A stretch of 64,000 nucleotides of DNA from Paenimyroides viscosum (lineage in GTDB: Bacteria > Bacteroidota > Bacteroidia > Flavobacteriales > Flavobacteriaceae): assembly GCF_003858535.1 (NCBI RefSeq), contig NZ_RQTJ01000016.1, positions 247 to 64,246 on the forward strand. Direction: 5' to 3'. Positions 35,821 through 44,807 of the stretch are shown piece after piece (within the stretch, counting starts at the first letter, position 1; each line of letters starts with the position of its first letter). A program made the translations under genes and the position numbers. The notes beneath the pieces were generated by a model that worked only from the letters and a program-made list of their open reading frames with translations, was not told the DNA's origin and made no database searches.

Positions 35821-37992
35821 TTACAATTTTTCTAAAATGTAATTAGTCATTTTTGTATATAATTGTTCACGGGTTTTGCCTCCGTAGATTCCGTGGTTTT
35901 TATCGGGATAAATTAACCAGTCAAAATCTTTGTTTAATGAAACCAGCTTGTTGATTAACACCATCGCATTTTGAACATGCACATTATCATCTGCGGTACC
36001 ATGGATCAGTAAAAAGTTTCCTTTTAATTTATCGGCATGTGTAATTGGGGAATTATTATCATAACCCGATACATTTTCTTGCGGGGTTGTCATAAAACGT
36101 TCTGTGTAAACCGAATCGTAAAAACGCCACGATGTTACCGGTGCAACTGCAATTGCCGTTTTAAAGACATCGTTTCCTTGGAAAAGTGCGTTGCTACTCA
36201 TAAATCCACCATAACTCCAACCCCAGATTCCAATGCGGTTTTTATCAATAAACGATTCTTTTACCAATTGTTTCGCTACAAAAATTTGATCTTGAACTTC
36301 GAATTTCCCTAATTCTTTTTGAGTCACCTTTTTAAAATCGGCACCTTTAAAACCTGTTCCGCGACCATCAACACAAACAATAATGTATCCTTTTTGAGAT
36401 AGCATCATGTGCCAGTAATCGTTAGAATCGTTCCATTTATCAGCTACTTGTTGCGAACCCGGACCTGAATATTGATACAACAACACCGGATATTTCTTTT
36501 TAGCATCGAAATTTTTAGGTTTAATAATGTATCCGTTTAAATCATTTCCAACTTCGTTTTTAAAAGTGGTAAATTCTTTTTTAGGCAGATCAAACTTTTT
36601 AAGATTCTCCTCTAATGAGGTATTGTTTAAAATTTCTTTGACGTTTTTTCCGGTCGATGCATCAACAAGCGAATACGAAGGTGCTTTGGTGCTTGACGAA
36701 TGATTGTTTATGAAATACTTAAAATCAGGACTGAAAGTTGCGCTGTTGGTTCCGCTTTCTGTTGAAAGTTGTTTTTTGCTCGATCCATTTAACTGAATGC
36801 TGTACACATCGCGTTTTGTAGATCCGTTTTCAACCGATTGATAATAAATGGTTTCGTTGCTTTTGTTGTAACCGTAGTAGTTTGTAACCTCCCAATTTCC
36901 GGTAGTTACCTGTTTTTTTAACGATCCGTCGTTATTGTAATGATAAATATGATTGTAACCGTCTTTTTCGCTTGTCCAAATAAAACTGTTGTCGTTCAAA
37001 AAGGTTAAATTATCGGTGACATCAACATACGCTTTGTCTTTTTCGGTAAGAATGGTTGATGTTTTGCCTGAATTAGCATCAACAAACAACAAATTCAACT
37101 GATTTTGATGACGGTTTTGTGTTTGAACACTTAAAACGTTCGCATTATTGGTGAATTTTATGCGTGGAATGTAGTAATCTTTTTCAGCATTTAAAGCTAC
37201 ATTTTGAGTTGATGCTTTTGAAACATCGTATAAATGCAAGCTCACTTTTGAATTGTTTTCACCCGCTTTAGGGTATTTGAAAACCTGTTGCTGCGGATAC
37301 AATTCTTCGCCATAAATATCCATTGAAAAAACAGGAACATCGCTTTCATCAAACTTAATATACGCCAGTTTTGTTCCATCGGTATTCCAATCAAACGCAC
37401 GTACAAAAGCAAATTCTTCCTCGTAAACCCAGTCGGTAATACCGTTTATAATGGCGTTTTTCTTTCCGTCTTTGGTAATCTGCGTCGTTTTTTTAGAAGC
37501 AACATCAAAAACATACAAATTATTTTCAAAAGCGTAGGCAATTTTAGATCCGTTTTTGTTCAACAAAGGTTCCTGAATGGCATTCTCACTAATTTTAATT
37601 AATGATTTTGAAGCGATATCGAACAGATAATAAACCGATGTAAACGAATGACGGTAAATAGGATTGCTGTTGGTTGCAATTAATATTTTATCGTCGGTTT
37701 TATTGATGGAATAATCAGAAATTTCTTTAATTTCAGGAAAATCGGCAGTAGAAAATAACGTTTGAACCTTTTCTAACGTAGTAAAATCAAACGCATCAAT
37801 AGTAAATGTTTTGGCGTTTTGGTTATAATCTAAAACGCTGTATTGGTTTTTTGTATGTAGCGTATTTAAAGCGTTTAGCTGGTTGGTTCTAAAAGTTCCG
37901 TTCCAAATTTGAGCAACTTCTATTTGTTGTTGCGCTTGTATAGTAGTGATTGATGCTGTAATAAGTGTTGACAGCAGTAAAATTTTCTTCAT
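35821..37992 (-). CDS. Dipeptidyl peptidase IV (S9B)
   Basis: A 723-aa exported serine peptidase that removes N-terminal X-Pro (or X-Ala) dipeptides. It has a signal peptide (1-20), a DPP IV N-terminal beta-propeller, and an alpha/beta-hydrolase domain. Ser593 lies in GWSYGG, with Asp in GTADDNVH and His in DKNHGIYG. The WVYEEEFAFV segment supplies the double-Glu motif that binds the substrate N-terminus in true DPP IV enzymes. Length is normal for bacterial DPP IV. It is the first gene of a likely transcript with the POT carrier downstream. Confidence 0.93.
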   Translation of the reverse strand: MKKILLLSTLITASITTIQAQQQIEVAQIWNGTFRTNQLNALNTLHTKNQYSVLDYNQNAKTFTIDAFDFTTLEKVQTLFSTADFPEIKEISDYSINKTDDKILIATNSNPIYRHSFTSVYYLFDIASKSLIKISENAIQEPLLNKNGSKIAYAFENNLYVFDVASKKTTQITKDGKKNAIINGITDWVYEEEFAFVRAFDWNTDGTKLAYIKFDESDVPVFSMDIYGEELYPQQQVFKYPKAGENNSKVSLHLYDVSKASTQNVALNAEKDYYIPRIKFTNNANVLSVQTQNRHQNQLNLLFVDANSGKTSTILTEKDKAYVDVTDNLTFLNDNSFIWTSEKDGYNHIYHYNNDGSLKKQVTTGNWEVTNYYGYNKSNETIYYQSVENGSTKRDVYSIQLNGSSKKQLSTESGTNSATFSPDFKYFINNHSSSTKAPSYSLVDASTGKNVKEILNNTSLEENLKKFDLPKKEFTTFKNEVGNDLNGYIIKPKNFDAKKKYPVLLYQYSGPGSQQVADKWNDSNDYWHMMLSQKGYIIVCVDGRGTGFKGADFKKVTQKELGKFEVQDQIFVAKQLVKESFIDKNRIGIWGWSYGGFMSSNALFQGNDVFKTAIAVAPVTSWRFYDSVYTERFMTTPQENVSGYDNNSPITHADKLKGNFLLIHGTADDNVHVQNAMVLINKLVSLNKDFDWLIYPDKNHGIYGGKTREQLYTKMTNYILEKL

Positions 37993-38103
37993 AAATAAAG
38001 CTGAAAATTAAAAAGGGCAAATTACTTCTTTTTTTTGGTTTTTCAAGTTGATAAGATTTGGAAACCGTTTTTTTGAATTATTTCAGGAGCTATAACTCGG
38101 AGA

Positions 38104-38601
38104 TTAATTACTAGAAATATTTCGTACTTGAATTTCTATCTTATCTTTCCAAATCTTTCTATTGTTCACAACATATTTTTCAATACCGCTATTTGTGGTT
38201 ATGAAAAGTCCGTTAGGAACGATACCTAAAGTGTAACAAAATCCAATTTCTTTGATATCGTTTAGTAAGATGGTTTGACTATGATTTTGAATGTTGAAGT
38301 TATGAGATTTGAATTGAACACGATCTGTAAGTAAGTATAATTTACCTCCCACAGCTTCCTTGTTTACAAAATGATTTGCGCCTCCAGAATAAATTATTTT
38401 TTGTCCTTCAATATTTTCAATTTGTGTTTGGTTTTGAACCGCTTTAGACGTAGTAAACAGATATATCGCAATTCCAAAAATTAGACCTGAAGTTATTCCA
38501 GAAGCTATTCCATATTTACTATCATACATTAGAGTAAAAAAAACTCCCATTGAAACTCCAAAAAATATTCCTGCTAAAATTGAATTTTTAATTTCTGCCA
38601 T
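38104..38601 (-). CDS. Membrane protein with GRAM/PH-like domain
   Basis: A 165-aa protein. Two N-terminal helices (about 7-25 and 30-50) are followed by a soluble domain with GQKIIYSGGANHFVNKEAVGGKLYLLTDRVQFKSHNFN and LLNDIKEIGF. This is the pattern of bacterial GRAM/PH-like domains that bind lipids or proteins at the membrane. It is divergent from the HMG-CoA reductase gene. Function unknown. Confidence 0.65.
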   Translation of the reverse strand: MAEIKNSILAGIFFGVSMGVFFTLMYDSKYGIASGITSGLIFGIAIYLFTTSKAVQNQTQIENIEGQKIIYSGGANHFVNKEAVGGKLYLLTDRVQFKSHNFNIQNHSQTILLNDIKEIGFCYTLGIVPNGLFITTNSGIEKYVVNNRKIWKDKIEIQVRNISSN

Positions 38602-38724
38602 TTTAATTTATCTGCTAAAATCAGTAGTACAAACGCCAAATATACAAATCTATCTTTTCTAATAAAATAAATCTGTGTATCTGTAGTAATAAAATCAAAC
38701 ATAAAACCCAAAACCAAAAAAACG

Positions 38725-38732
38725 TATCTTTG
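38725..38732 (+). promoter_or_regulatory. -7 box of the HMG-CoA reductase gene
   Basis: TATCTTTG fits TAnnTTTG. It lies only 15 bases before ATG 38748, implying a leader of about 8 bases. No clear -33 TTTG is visible. Confidence 0.45.
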
Positions 38733-38747
38733 CAAAAAAAAATCCGC

Positions 38748-40064
38748 ATGAATATTGTTAATGGTTTTTCTAAACTTACAAAACAACAAAAAATAAACTG
38801 GCTGGTTGAAACCTACTTTAAGAACGACCAAACGGTGGTTCATTTGTTAAAATCGTACTGGAACAGCAACGAAGAACTGCAAAAACTGCACGATGAGTTT
38901 ATAGAAAATACCATTACCAATTTTTACCTGCCAATGGGTATTGCGCCCAACTTTGTAATTAACGGCAAAACGTACACGGTGCCAATGGTTATCGAAGAAA
39001 GTTCTGTAGTTGCGGCGGCATCAAATGCAGCTAAATTCTGGAGTAAACGCGGTGGTTTTAAGGCAACCGTTTTATCTACTGAAAAAATTGGCAACGTACA
39101 TTTTATGTTTGGCGGATCTAAACAAAATCTAGCGCAGTTTATTGAAAAATTGCAACCTGTTTTTAGATCTCGTACTGCAAACATTACTCGAAACATGGAA
39201 AAACGCGGCGGTGGAATTCTTGCTATTGTTTTAAAAGATAAAACTGCCGAACTTGAAAATTACTACCAACTGCACGCTACGTTTGATACAAAAGACAGCA
39301 TGGGTGCTAATTTCATTAATTCGTGTTTAGAAGAATTTGCGAATGTTTTGCGTGAAGAAGTATCAAATTTTGATTTGTTTACTAATGATGAAAAAGAATC
39401 GTTACAGATTGTAATGTCGATCTTATCGAATTACGTTCCTAATTGTTTGGTTCGTGCCGAAGTTTCATGCAAAATCGACGATTTAAAATCAAAAGAAATA
39501 GAAAATCCGCAGGAGTTTGCCGAGAAATTTGTGCAGGCGGTTCGCATTGCCGAAATAGAAACGTATCGTGCCGTAACGCACAACAAAGGAATTATGAATG
39601 GGGTAGATGCAGTGGTTTTGGCAACCGGAAACGATTTTAGAGCGATTGAAGCCGGTGTACACGCTTTTGCTGCAAAAGATGGAAAATACACATCGCTTTC
39701 TCATGCTGAAATTGTGGGTGATGAATTCCGTTTTTGGATGGATCTTCCGTTGGCATTAGGAACTGTAGGCGGATTAACAAATCTGCACCCAATGGTGAAA
39801 TTCGCTATGAAGTTATTGGAAAAACCAAAAGCCGATGATTTAATGCAGATTATTGCAGTTGCCGGATTGGCACAGAATTTTGCAGCCATAAAATCATTAA
39901 CAACAACAGGTATTCAAAAAGGACACATGAAAATGCACTTAATGAATATTTTGAATCAGTTTAATGCTTCGGTAGATGAAAAAGCGACTGTTTTACAACA
40001 TTTCGCAGAAAAAACGGTTTCCCACAGCGCAGTTGTCGATTTTATTGAAAGTTTACGAAAGTAA
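38748..40064 (+). CDS. mvaA: Hydroxymethylglutaryl-CoA reductase, class II
   Basis: A 438-aa enzyme for HMG-CoA to mevalonate, the committing step of the mevalonate pathway. Class II features: LPMGIAPNFVINGKTYTVPMVIEESSVVAAASNAAKFW, the DSMGANFINSCLEE substrate region, HNKGIMNGVDAVVLATGNDFRA with catalytic Lys, and the C-terminal GHMKMHLMNI. A frame extending to 38730 would start within the -7 box, so 38748 is chosen. It heads the isoprenoid region and is followed, after a repeat, by the GYDIA-type kinase. Confidence 0.93.
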   Translation: MNIVNGFSKLTKQQKINWLVETYFKNDQTVVHLLKSYWNSNEELQKLHDEFIENTITNFYLPMGIAPNFVINGKTYTVPMVIEESSVVAAASNAAKFWSKRGGFKATVLSTEKIGNVHFMFGGSKQNLAQFIEKLQPVFRSRTANITRNMEKRGGGILAIVLKDKTAELENYYQLHATFDTKDSMGANFINSCLEEFANVLREEVSNFDLFTNDEKESLQIVMSILSNYVPNCLVRAEVSCKIDDLKSKEIENPQEFAEKFVQAVRIAEIETYRAVTHNKGIMNGVDAVVLATGNDFRAIEAGVHAFAAKDGKYTSLSHAEIVGDEFRFWMDLPLALGTVGGLTNLHPMVKFAMKLLEKPKADDLMQIIAVAGLAQNFAAIKSLTTTGIQKGHMKMHLMNILNQFNASVDEKATVLQHFAEKTVSHSAVVDFIESLRK

Positions 40065-40125
40065 ATGCTTTGTGAGATACCACAGATGCACAGATTTATC
40101 TTAAAATGTTAGTAATAATAGATTT

Positions 40126-40260
40126 CGTCAGTTCGAGCTTGTGGTTGCTGAGCCCGCCGAAGTATCGAGAACTTAAATATAAAACTTCTCGATACAGAAT
40201 TTAAAAAAAATTACTCGAAGTGACGTAACACGTCAAGCTGAACTTGTTTCAGTTTCTCAC
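40126..40260. repeat. Interspersed palindromic repeat, copy 2
   Basis: Nested palindrome: cgtcagttcgag (40126-40137) pairs with ctcgaagtgacg, and gtatcgagaactt pairs with aacttctcgatac. A further cgtcaagctgaacttgttt cag-type unit follows. It fills the gap between HMG-CoA reductase and the GHMP kinase. Confidence 0.8.
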
Positions 40261-40286
40261 AAGAAAAGTGTTTTAAAAAAATAATT

Positions 40287-41189
40287 ATGGAATTTTACAG
40301 CAACGGCAAACTGTTTATTTTAGGCGAATATTATGTGTTAGAAGGCGCTAAGGTTTTTGCATTACCTACAAAGTTCGGTCAATATTTAAGCGTTTTTCCT
40401 TTAAAGACCAAAACCTTAAGCTGGAAAAGTTACGATGCCGATGGATTGGTTTGGTACAACGATGAAATTGCTGTAAACGATATTATTTCAAACAATCAGT
40501 CAAGTGATGATAAAGTGCGAAGCACGCTGATTGATATTCTGCATCAGGCACATTTAATGAATCCTTCCATATTAGAAAATAACGGCTTTTTAGTTGAAAC
40601 CAAATTGACATTTCCTCGAAATTGGGGCTTGGGAACATCATCTACTTTAATAAACAATATCGCACAATGGTTTCAAATTGATGCTTTTAAATTACTGCAA
40701 AAATCGTTTGGTGGCAGTGGTTTCGATATTGCCTGCGCGCAAAACAACACGCCTGTAACGTATCAGGTTGTAAATAATGAACCTATTGTTGAGCAGGTTT
40801 CTTTCGATCCTAGTTTCAAAGATCAAATTTATTTTGTGTATCTGAACAAAAAGCGCGACAGTAAAGATGCTATTGCAAATTTTAGAAAAAAACAGAAGAA
40901 TTTATCTGATGAAATAAAGCAGGTTTCACAAATGACCAACGAATTATTGCACATTGAAGATTTGGAAACATTTGTATCTTTTTTTAAACGTTACGAACAA
41001 AACTTAAGTGAAATTTTAGAAACACCGACCATTCAAAAAGAACTTTTCCCAGATTTTAACGGATTGGTAAAAAGCCTTGGCGGTTGGGGTGGCGATTTTG
41101 TTATGGTTGCCAGTAAAGAAAATCCAGCAACTTATTTTAAAGAAAAAGGTTTTAAAACTATACGTTCTTACAAAGACATGATTTTATAA
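40287..41189 (+). CDS. GYDIA-family GHMP kinase, candidate phosphomevalonate kinase
   Basis: A 300-aa GHMP-fold kinase. The N-terminus YSNGKLFILGEYYVLEGAKVFALP resembles mevalonate-type kinases. The P-loop region is WGLGTSSTLINNIAQWF, and the GSGFDIACA segment corresponds to the GYDIA motif with Phe for Tyr. The third motif is GGWGGDFVMV. Mevalonate kinase and diphosphomevalonate decarboxylase are encoded separately nearby, so this third GHMP enzyme may supply the phosphomevalonate kinase step (inference). Length is normal for the family. Confidence 0.78.
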   Translation: MEFYSNGKLFILGEYYVLEGAKVFALPTKFGQYLSVFPLKTKTLSWKSYDADGLVWYNDEIAVNDIISNNQSSDDKVRSTLIDILHQAHLMNPSILENNGFLVETKLTFPRNWGLGTSSTLINNIAQWFQIDAFKLLQKSFGGSGFDIACAQNNTPVTYQVVNNEPIVEQVSFDPSFKDQIYFVYLNKKRDSKDAIANFRKKQKNLSDEIKQVSQMTNELLHIEDLETFVSFFKRYEQNLSEILETPTIQKELFPDFNGLVKSLGGWGGDFVMVASKENPATYFKEKGFKTIRSYKDMIL

Positions 41190-41190
41190 A

Positions 41191-41213
41191 AAAAACACCG
41201 ATTATTCGGTGTT
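41191..41213 (-). terminator. Terminator between convergent genes
   Basis: An 8-bp stem (aacaccga / tcggtgtt) with loop ttat. The A-run on its left makes it a terminator for the minus-strand lipoprotein gene. Confidence 0.75.
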
Positions 41214-41251
41214 CTTCAAACGTGTTTGTTGTTTATATAAATTAGTTACGT

Positions 41252-41779
41252 TTATCTTTCAGGGCGTAATTTGTCGCTGTAAGTAATTTTATAAGGCTTA
41301 GCATCAGTAACATTTCCTTTCATAACATAAATAAATTTATGCTTACTAGCCTTATCTGTGTTTAAATAAATGGTTTTCTTGGTAGCTTTGTCATAAATAC
41401 TGGTAACATCGGTATTAACAATACGCATGTTTTTTGCCAATCCCGTACTTTTATCAGTAAAAACCATGCCCTTGTAAAGGGTGTTTTTATCGTTTTTTAC
41501 CACAACTTCTTCTCCGGTAAAACCTTGAGTAAAAAATAAAATAGAGTATTCTTTATCTGTTGCATTGTACGATTCTAAAAATTTTCTTTGGGCAGTTTCT
41601 GTAACCGATCTAAAATCGTTTTTAACTTGTTCTGTATAAAAAACTTCTTCTTTTTTATCAGATTTAATTAGTTCTCTTTTAGCGGTTGTTTCGTTCTGCT
41701 TTTCAGTATTTTTCTTCGTTGTTTTACAAGATGCAATAGTAAATACACAAAGTAGAAAAATTAAACTTTTTAATTTCAT
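41252..41779 (-). CDS. Small lipoprotein of unknown function
   Basis: A 175-aa protein from ATG 41779, chosen because it is followed directly by a lipoprotein signal (MKLKSLIFLLCVFTIASC, lipobox Cys18). The mature part begins with a Lys/Thr/Glu-rich linker and continues with an unrecognised domain (SILFFTQGFTGEEVVVKNDKNTLYKG). It ends KPYKITYSDKLRPER. A frame starting at 41827 adds 16 residues with no signal-like property. Confidence 0.7.
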   Translation of the reverse strand: MKLKSLIFLLCVFTIASCKTTKKNTEKQNETTAKRELIKSDKKEEVFYTEQVKNDFRSVTETAQRKFLESYNATDKEYSILFFTQGFTGEEVVVKNDKNTLYKGMVFTDKSTGLAKNMRIVNTDVTSIYDKATKKTIYLNTDKASKHKFIYVMKGNVTDAKPYKITYSDKLRPER

Positions 41780-41935
41780 AATAATTTTAATGTAGAGATT
41801 ATGATTCATTATCTTTGTAAGATACAAATTTTATAAGCATAAATCATTCCAAAAGTAAAATAATGTTTTAGTGCTTTTAAGAATGTTTATTTTACTATTT
41901 AATCCACATTTTGTAGAAAATTATTGTAGAACTAT

Positions 41936-43156
41936 ATGCACAATTTTGATGTTATTGTTGTAGGTGGCGGTGCGTCGGGTTTTTTTACCGCAATTAATTT
42001 AGCCGAACAACAACCTAATTTACGCATTGCAATTTTAGAACGAAGCAACGAAGTCTTGTCTAAAGTCAAAATTTCTGGTGGCGGTCGTTGCAATGTTACC
42101 CATGCTTGTTTTATTCCAAACGTTTTAACGAAGTTTTATCCGCGAGGCGAACGTGAATTAAGAGGTCCGTTTCATGCCTTTTGTACAGGCGATGTTATGG
42201 AATGGTTCAGCGAACGTGGTGTTTCATTAAAGATTGAAGAAGACGGGCGTGTTTTTCCTGAATCGGATAGTTCACAAACTATTATTGATTGTTTTTTAGA
42301 CGAAGCTGAAAATTTTGATATAAAAATCATAAAACAAACTATTGTTCAGCAGCTTTCAAAAGAAGGCGATTTTTGGAAGATCGAAACATCAAAAGACACT
42401 TTTCAGGCAAAACAACTGGTTATGGCAACTGGTAGCAACGTTAAAATTTGGGATATGCTTAAAATGGTAAATCATTCCATTGTAAATCCGGTTCCTTCGT
42501 TATTTACTTTCAATATTAAAGATGATCGAATTAAAGATTTAATGGGTGTTTCAACCGAAATGGTTTCGTTAAAAGTTAAAGGATCAACTTTAAAAGCAAA
42601 CGGACCTTTATTGATAACGCATTGGGGAATGAGCGGACCTGCAATTTTAAGACTTTCGGCTTGGGGTGCACGTGAATTGTTCGATAAAAATTATCATTTT
42701 CAGGTAATAATTAATTGGACAAACGATTTTGTTTTCGATGAGGTTCTGGAAGAATTAATGCAGCAAAAACAGCAGCATTCTAAAAAAACTATTATAAAAC
42801 ATCCGTTGTACAGTCTTACACACCGTTTATGGCAGCAACTCGTTAAAGCATCAATGATTTCGGAAGATCTAACATGGGCAGATGTCTCTAAAAAACAGTT
42901 GGTGAAATTAGCAGAACAATTAACACAAGCAGAATTTAACGTGAACGGAAAAAGCACGTTTAAAGATGAATTTGTAACAGCCGGCGGAATTGATTTAAAA
43001 GAAGTGAATTTTAAAACAATGGAAAGCAAATTGCAGGATAATTTGTATTTTACCGGCGAAATTTTAAATATTGATGCCATTACCGGCGGTTTTAATTTTC
43101 AAAATGCCTGGACAACAGGTTTTCTGGCATCGAATGCCATTGCAGCAAAATATTAA
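41936..43156 (+). CDS. BaiN/HI0933-family flavoprotein
   Basis: A 406-aa NAD(P)/FAD-dependent oxidoreductase. The N-terminal FAD motif is VIVVGGGASGFFTAINLA, then KVKISGGGRCNVTHAC. The C-terminal family motif is VTAGGIDLKEVNFKTMESK...LYFTGEILNIDAITGGFNFQNAWTTGFLA. Length and both ends match the family. Members are widespread, with poorly defined substrates. It is flanked by repeats on the right and stands alone. Confidence 0.88.
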   Translation: MHNFDVIVVGGGASGFFTAINLAEQQPNLRIAILERSNEVLSKVKISGGGRCNVTHACFIPNVLTKFYPRGERELRGPFHAFCTGDVMEWFSERGVSLKIEEDGRVFPESDSSQTIIDCFLDEAENFDIKIIKQTIVQQLSKEGDFWKIETSKDTFQAKQLVMATGSNVKIWDMLKMVNHSIVNPVPSLFTFNIKDDRIKDLMGVSTEMVSLKVKGSTLKANGPLLITHWGMSGPAILRLSAWGARELFDKNYHFQVIINWTNDFVFDEVLEELMQQKQQHSKKTIIKHPLYSLTHRLWQQLVKASMISEDLTWADVSKKQLVKLAEQLTQAEFNVNGKSTFKDEFVTAGGIDLKEVNFKTMESKLQDNLYFTGEILNIDAITGGFNFQNAWTTGFLASNAIAAKY

Positions 43157-43172
43157 AGAATAGTTGAAGTAT

Positions 43173-43277
43173 CGTCAGTTCAAACTTTTCTAGAACTTCT
43201 CGATACGCTTCATTTCATTTCGCTACTCGAATTGACGGAACAATGATAAACGACGTCAGTTCGAGCTTGTCGAGAAC
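43173..43277. repeat. Interspersed palindromic repeat, copy 3
   Basis: cgtcagttcaaac...cttctcgatacgcttc...ctactcgaattgacgg (43173-43238), followed by a half unit cgtcagttcgagcttgtcga beginning at 43254. Same family as copies 1, 2 and 4. Confidence 0.8.
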
Positions 43278-43297
43278 TTTTACAAATAAATTATTAA

Positions 43298-43591
43298 ATG
43301 AAAACATCATACGTTTATATTCTTCTTTGTTCAGATAACACTTATTACACAGGTGTTACAGCAGATGTTTATAAACGTTTTGATGAACATCAGGATGGTA
43401 GATTTTACGGTTCGTACACTTATAATCGACGTCCGTTGAAATTAGTTTATTTTTGTAATTTTATGGATATTGAGCAAGCAATTAGTTTCGAAAAACAGAT
43501 AAAAAAATGGTCACAAGCTAAAAAGAAAGCCTTAATTGAAGGAAGATTTGAAGATTTACCAAATTTATCTAAGAAAGAAAATAAAAATTAA
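43298..43591 (+). CDS. GIY-YIG domain protein
   Basis: A 97-aa protein that is essentially one GIY-YIG nuclease domain: YVYILLCSDNTYYTGVT (the GIY...YIG equivalent YVY...YTG), RFDEHQDG, and a C-terminal FEKQIKKWSQAKKKALIEG typical of the UPF0213/YhbQ-like group. These small proteins may be DNA endonucleases, but most are uncharacterised. Repeats of one palindromic family flank it on both sides. Confidence 0.85.
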   Translation: MKTSYVYILLCSDNTYYTGVTADVYKRFDEHQDGRFYGSYTYNRRPLKLVYFCNFMDIEQAISFEKQIKKWSQAKKKALIEGRFEDLPNLSKKENKN

Positions 43592-43604
43592 CCATTATGA
43601 AGTA

Positions 43605-43686
43605 AACTTCTCGATATGCTTCATTTTATTTCGCTACTCGAAGTGACGAGATTGTTATAATACGTCAGTTCGAGCTTGTCGAGAAC
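43605..43686. repeat. Interspersed palindromic repeat, copy 4
   Basis: acttctcgatatgcttcat...ctactcgaagtgacg (43605-43648) and half unit cgtcagttcgagcttgtcga starting at 43663. It lies in the gap before the mevalonate decarboxylase gene. Confidence 0.8.
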
Positions 43687-43710
43687 CAAAAAAATAATTA
43701 AAAAGATAAA

Positions 43711-44793
43711 ATGACAACTTTAGATATATTCAAAACCAACGAGTACTCAAAAATAGAAACCAAAGGTTCGTTTACCTATTCAGCACCAAGTAATATTGCT
43801 TTGGTAAAATATTGGGGCAAAAAAGAAAATCAAATCCCTGCAAATCCGTCGTTAAGTTTTACGTTGAATAATTGTAAAACAATTACTACTTTACAATTTG
43901 AACAAAAATCTGAAAAAGGTATTTCATTTGATTTATTGTTTGAAGGTCAGACTAAAGAATCATTCCGACCAAAAATTCAGAAATATTTTGAACGCATTCA
44001 GGATTTGTGCCCGTACATTTTAGACTATCATTTTACAATCGATACTAAAAATACGTTTCCACACAGTTCGGGTATTGCTTCATCGGCATCGGGCATGGCG
44101 GCTTTGTCTGCAAACATCATTGCTTTGGAAAAATTGGTAAATCCAAATGAAACCGAAGATTATTACCTGCAAAAAGCTTCTATATTGGCTCGATTAGGAT
44201 CAGGAAGTGCATGTAGAAGTATTAATGGAAACATTGTAGTTTGGGGCGAAACCGAAAGTATTGAAAATAGTTCTGATTTGTTCGGAGTTGAATTTCCGTA
44301 TGAAGTAAACACTGTTTTCGAAAACTATCAGGACACTATTTTATTGGTTGATAAAGGCGAAAAACAGGTTTCTAGCACGGTTGGTCATGAGTTAATGCAC
44401 AATCATCCGTTTGCAGAACGTCGTTTTCAACAAGCACATGAAAATATCGCAAAGCTGAAAGAAATTTTAAAATCGGGTAATTTAGAGCAATTTATTGCTT
44501 TGGTAGAAAGTGAAGCATTGACTTTACATGCCATGATGATGACTTCGATGCCGTATTTTATTTTAATGAAACCAAATACGTTGGAAATCATCAATCAAAT
44601 TTGGAAATTCAGAGAAACAACCAGCATTCCGGTTTGTTTTACGTTAGATGCCGGTGCCAATGTGCATGTGCTGTATCCGAATAAATACAAAGCTGATGTT
44701 CAGAAATTTATTGCAGATGAATTAGCGAAATATTGTCAGAATAATCAATTTATACATGATGAAATGGGCTTTGGAACAGAAGTTTTATCCTAA
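43711..44793 (+). CDS. mvaD: Diphosphomevalonate decarboxylase
   Basis: A 360-aa GHMP enzyme that converts mevalonate diphosphate to isopentenyl diphosphate with ATP. Family motifs: SNIALVKYWGKKENQIPANPSLSFTL, the ATP loop HSSGIASSASGMAALSANI, RLGSGSACRSINGNIVVWG, and TLDAGANVHVLYP near the C-terminus. Length is slightly above the usual 320-330 aa because of an N-terminal extension. It is followed 14 bases later by the CWC/DUF5522 gene and then by mevalonate kinase. Confidence 0.93.
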   Translation: MTTLDIFKTNEYSKIETKGSFTYSAPSNIALVKYWGKKENQIPANPSLSFTLNNCKTITTLQFEQKSEKGISFDLLFEGQTKESFRPKIQKYFERIQDLCPYILDYHFTIDTKNTFPHSSGIASSASGMAALSANIIALEKLVNPNETEDYYLQKASILARLGSGSACRSINGNIVVWGETESIENSSDLFGVEFPYEVNTVFENYQDTILLVDKGEKQVSSTVGHELMHNHPFAERRFQQAHENIAKLKEILKSGNLEQFIALVESEALTLHAMMMTSMPYFILMKPNTLEIINQIWKFRETTSIPVCFTLDAGANVHVLYPNKYKADVQKFIADELAKYCQNNQFIHDEMGFGTEVLS

Positions 44794-44807
44794 AGATTAG
44801 ACTTAAT

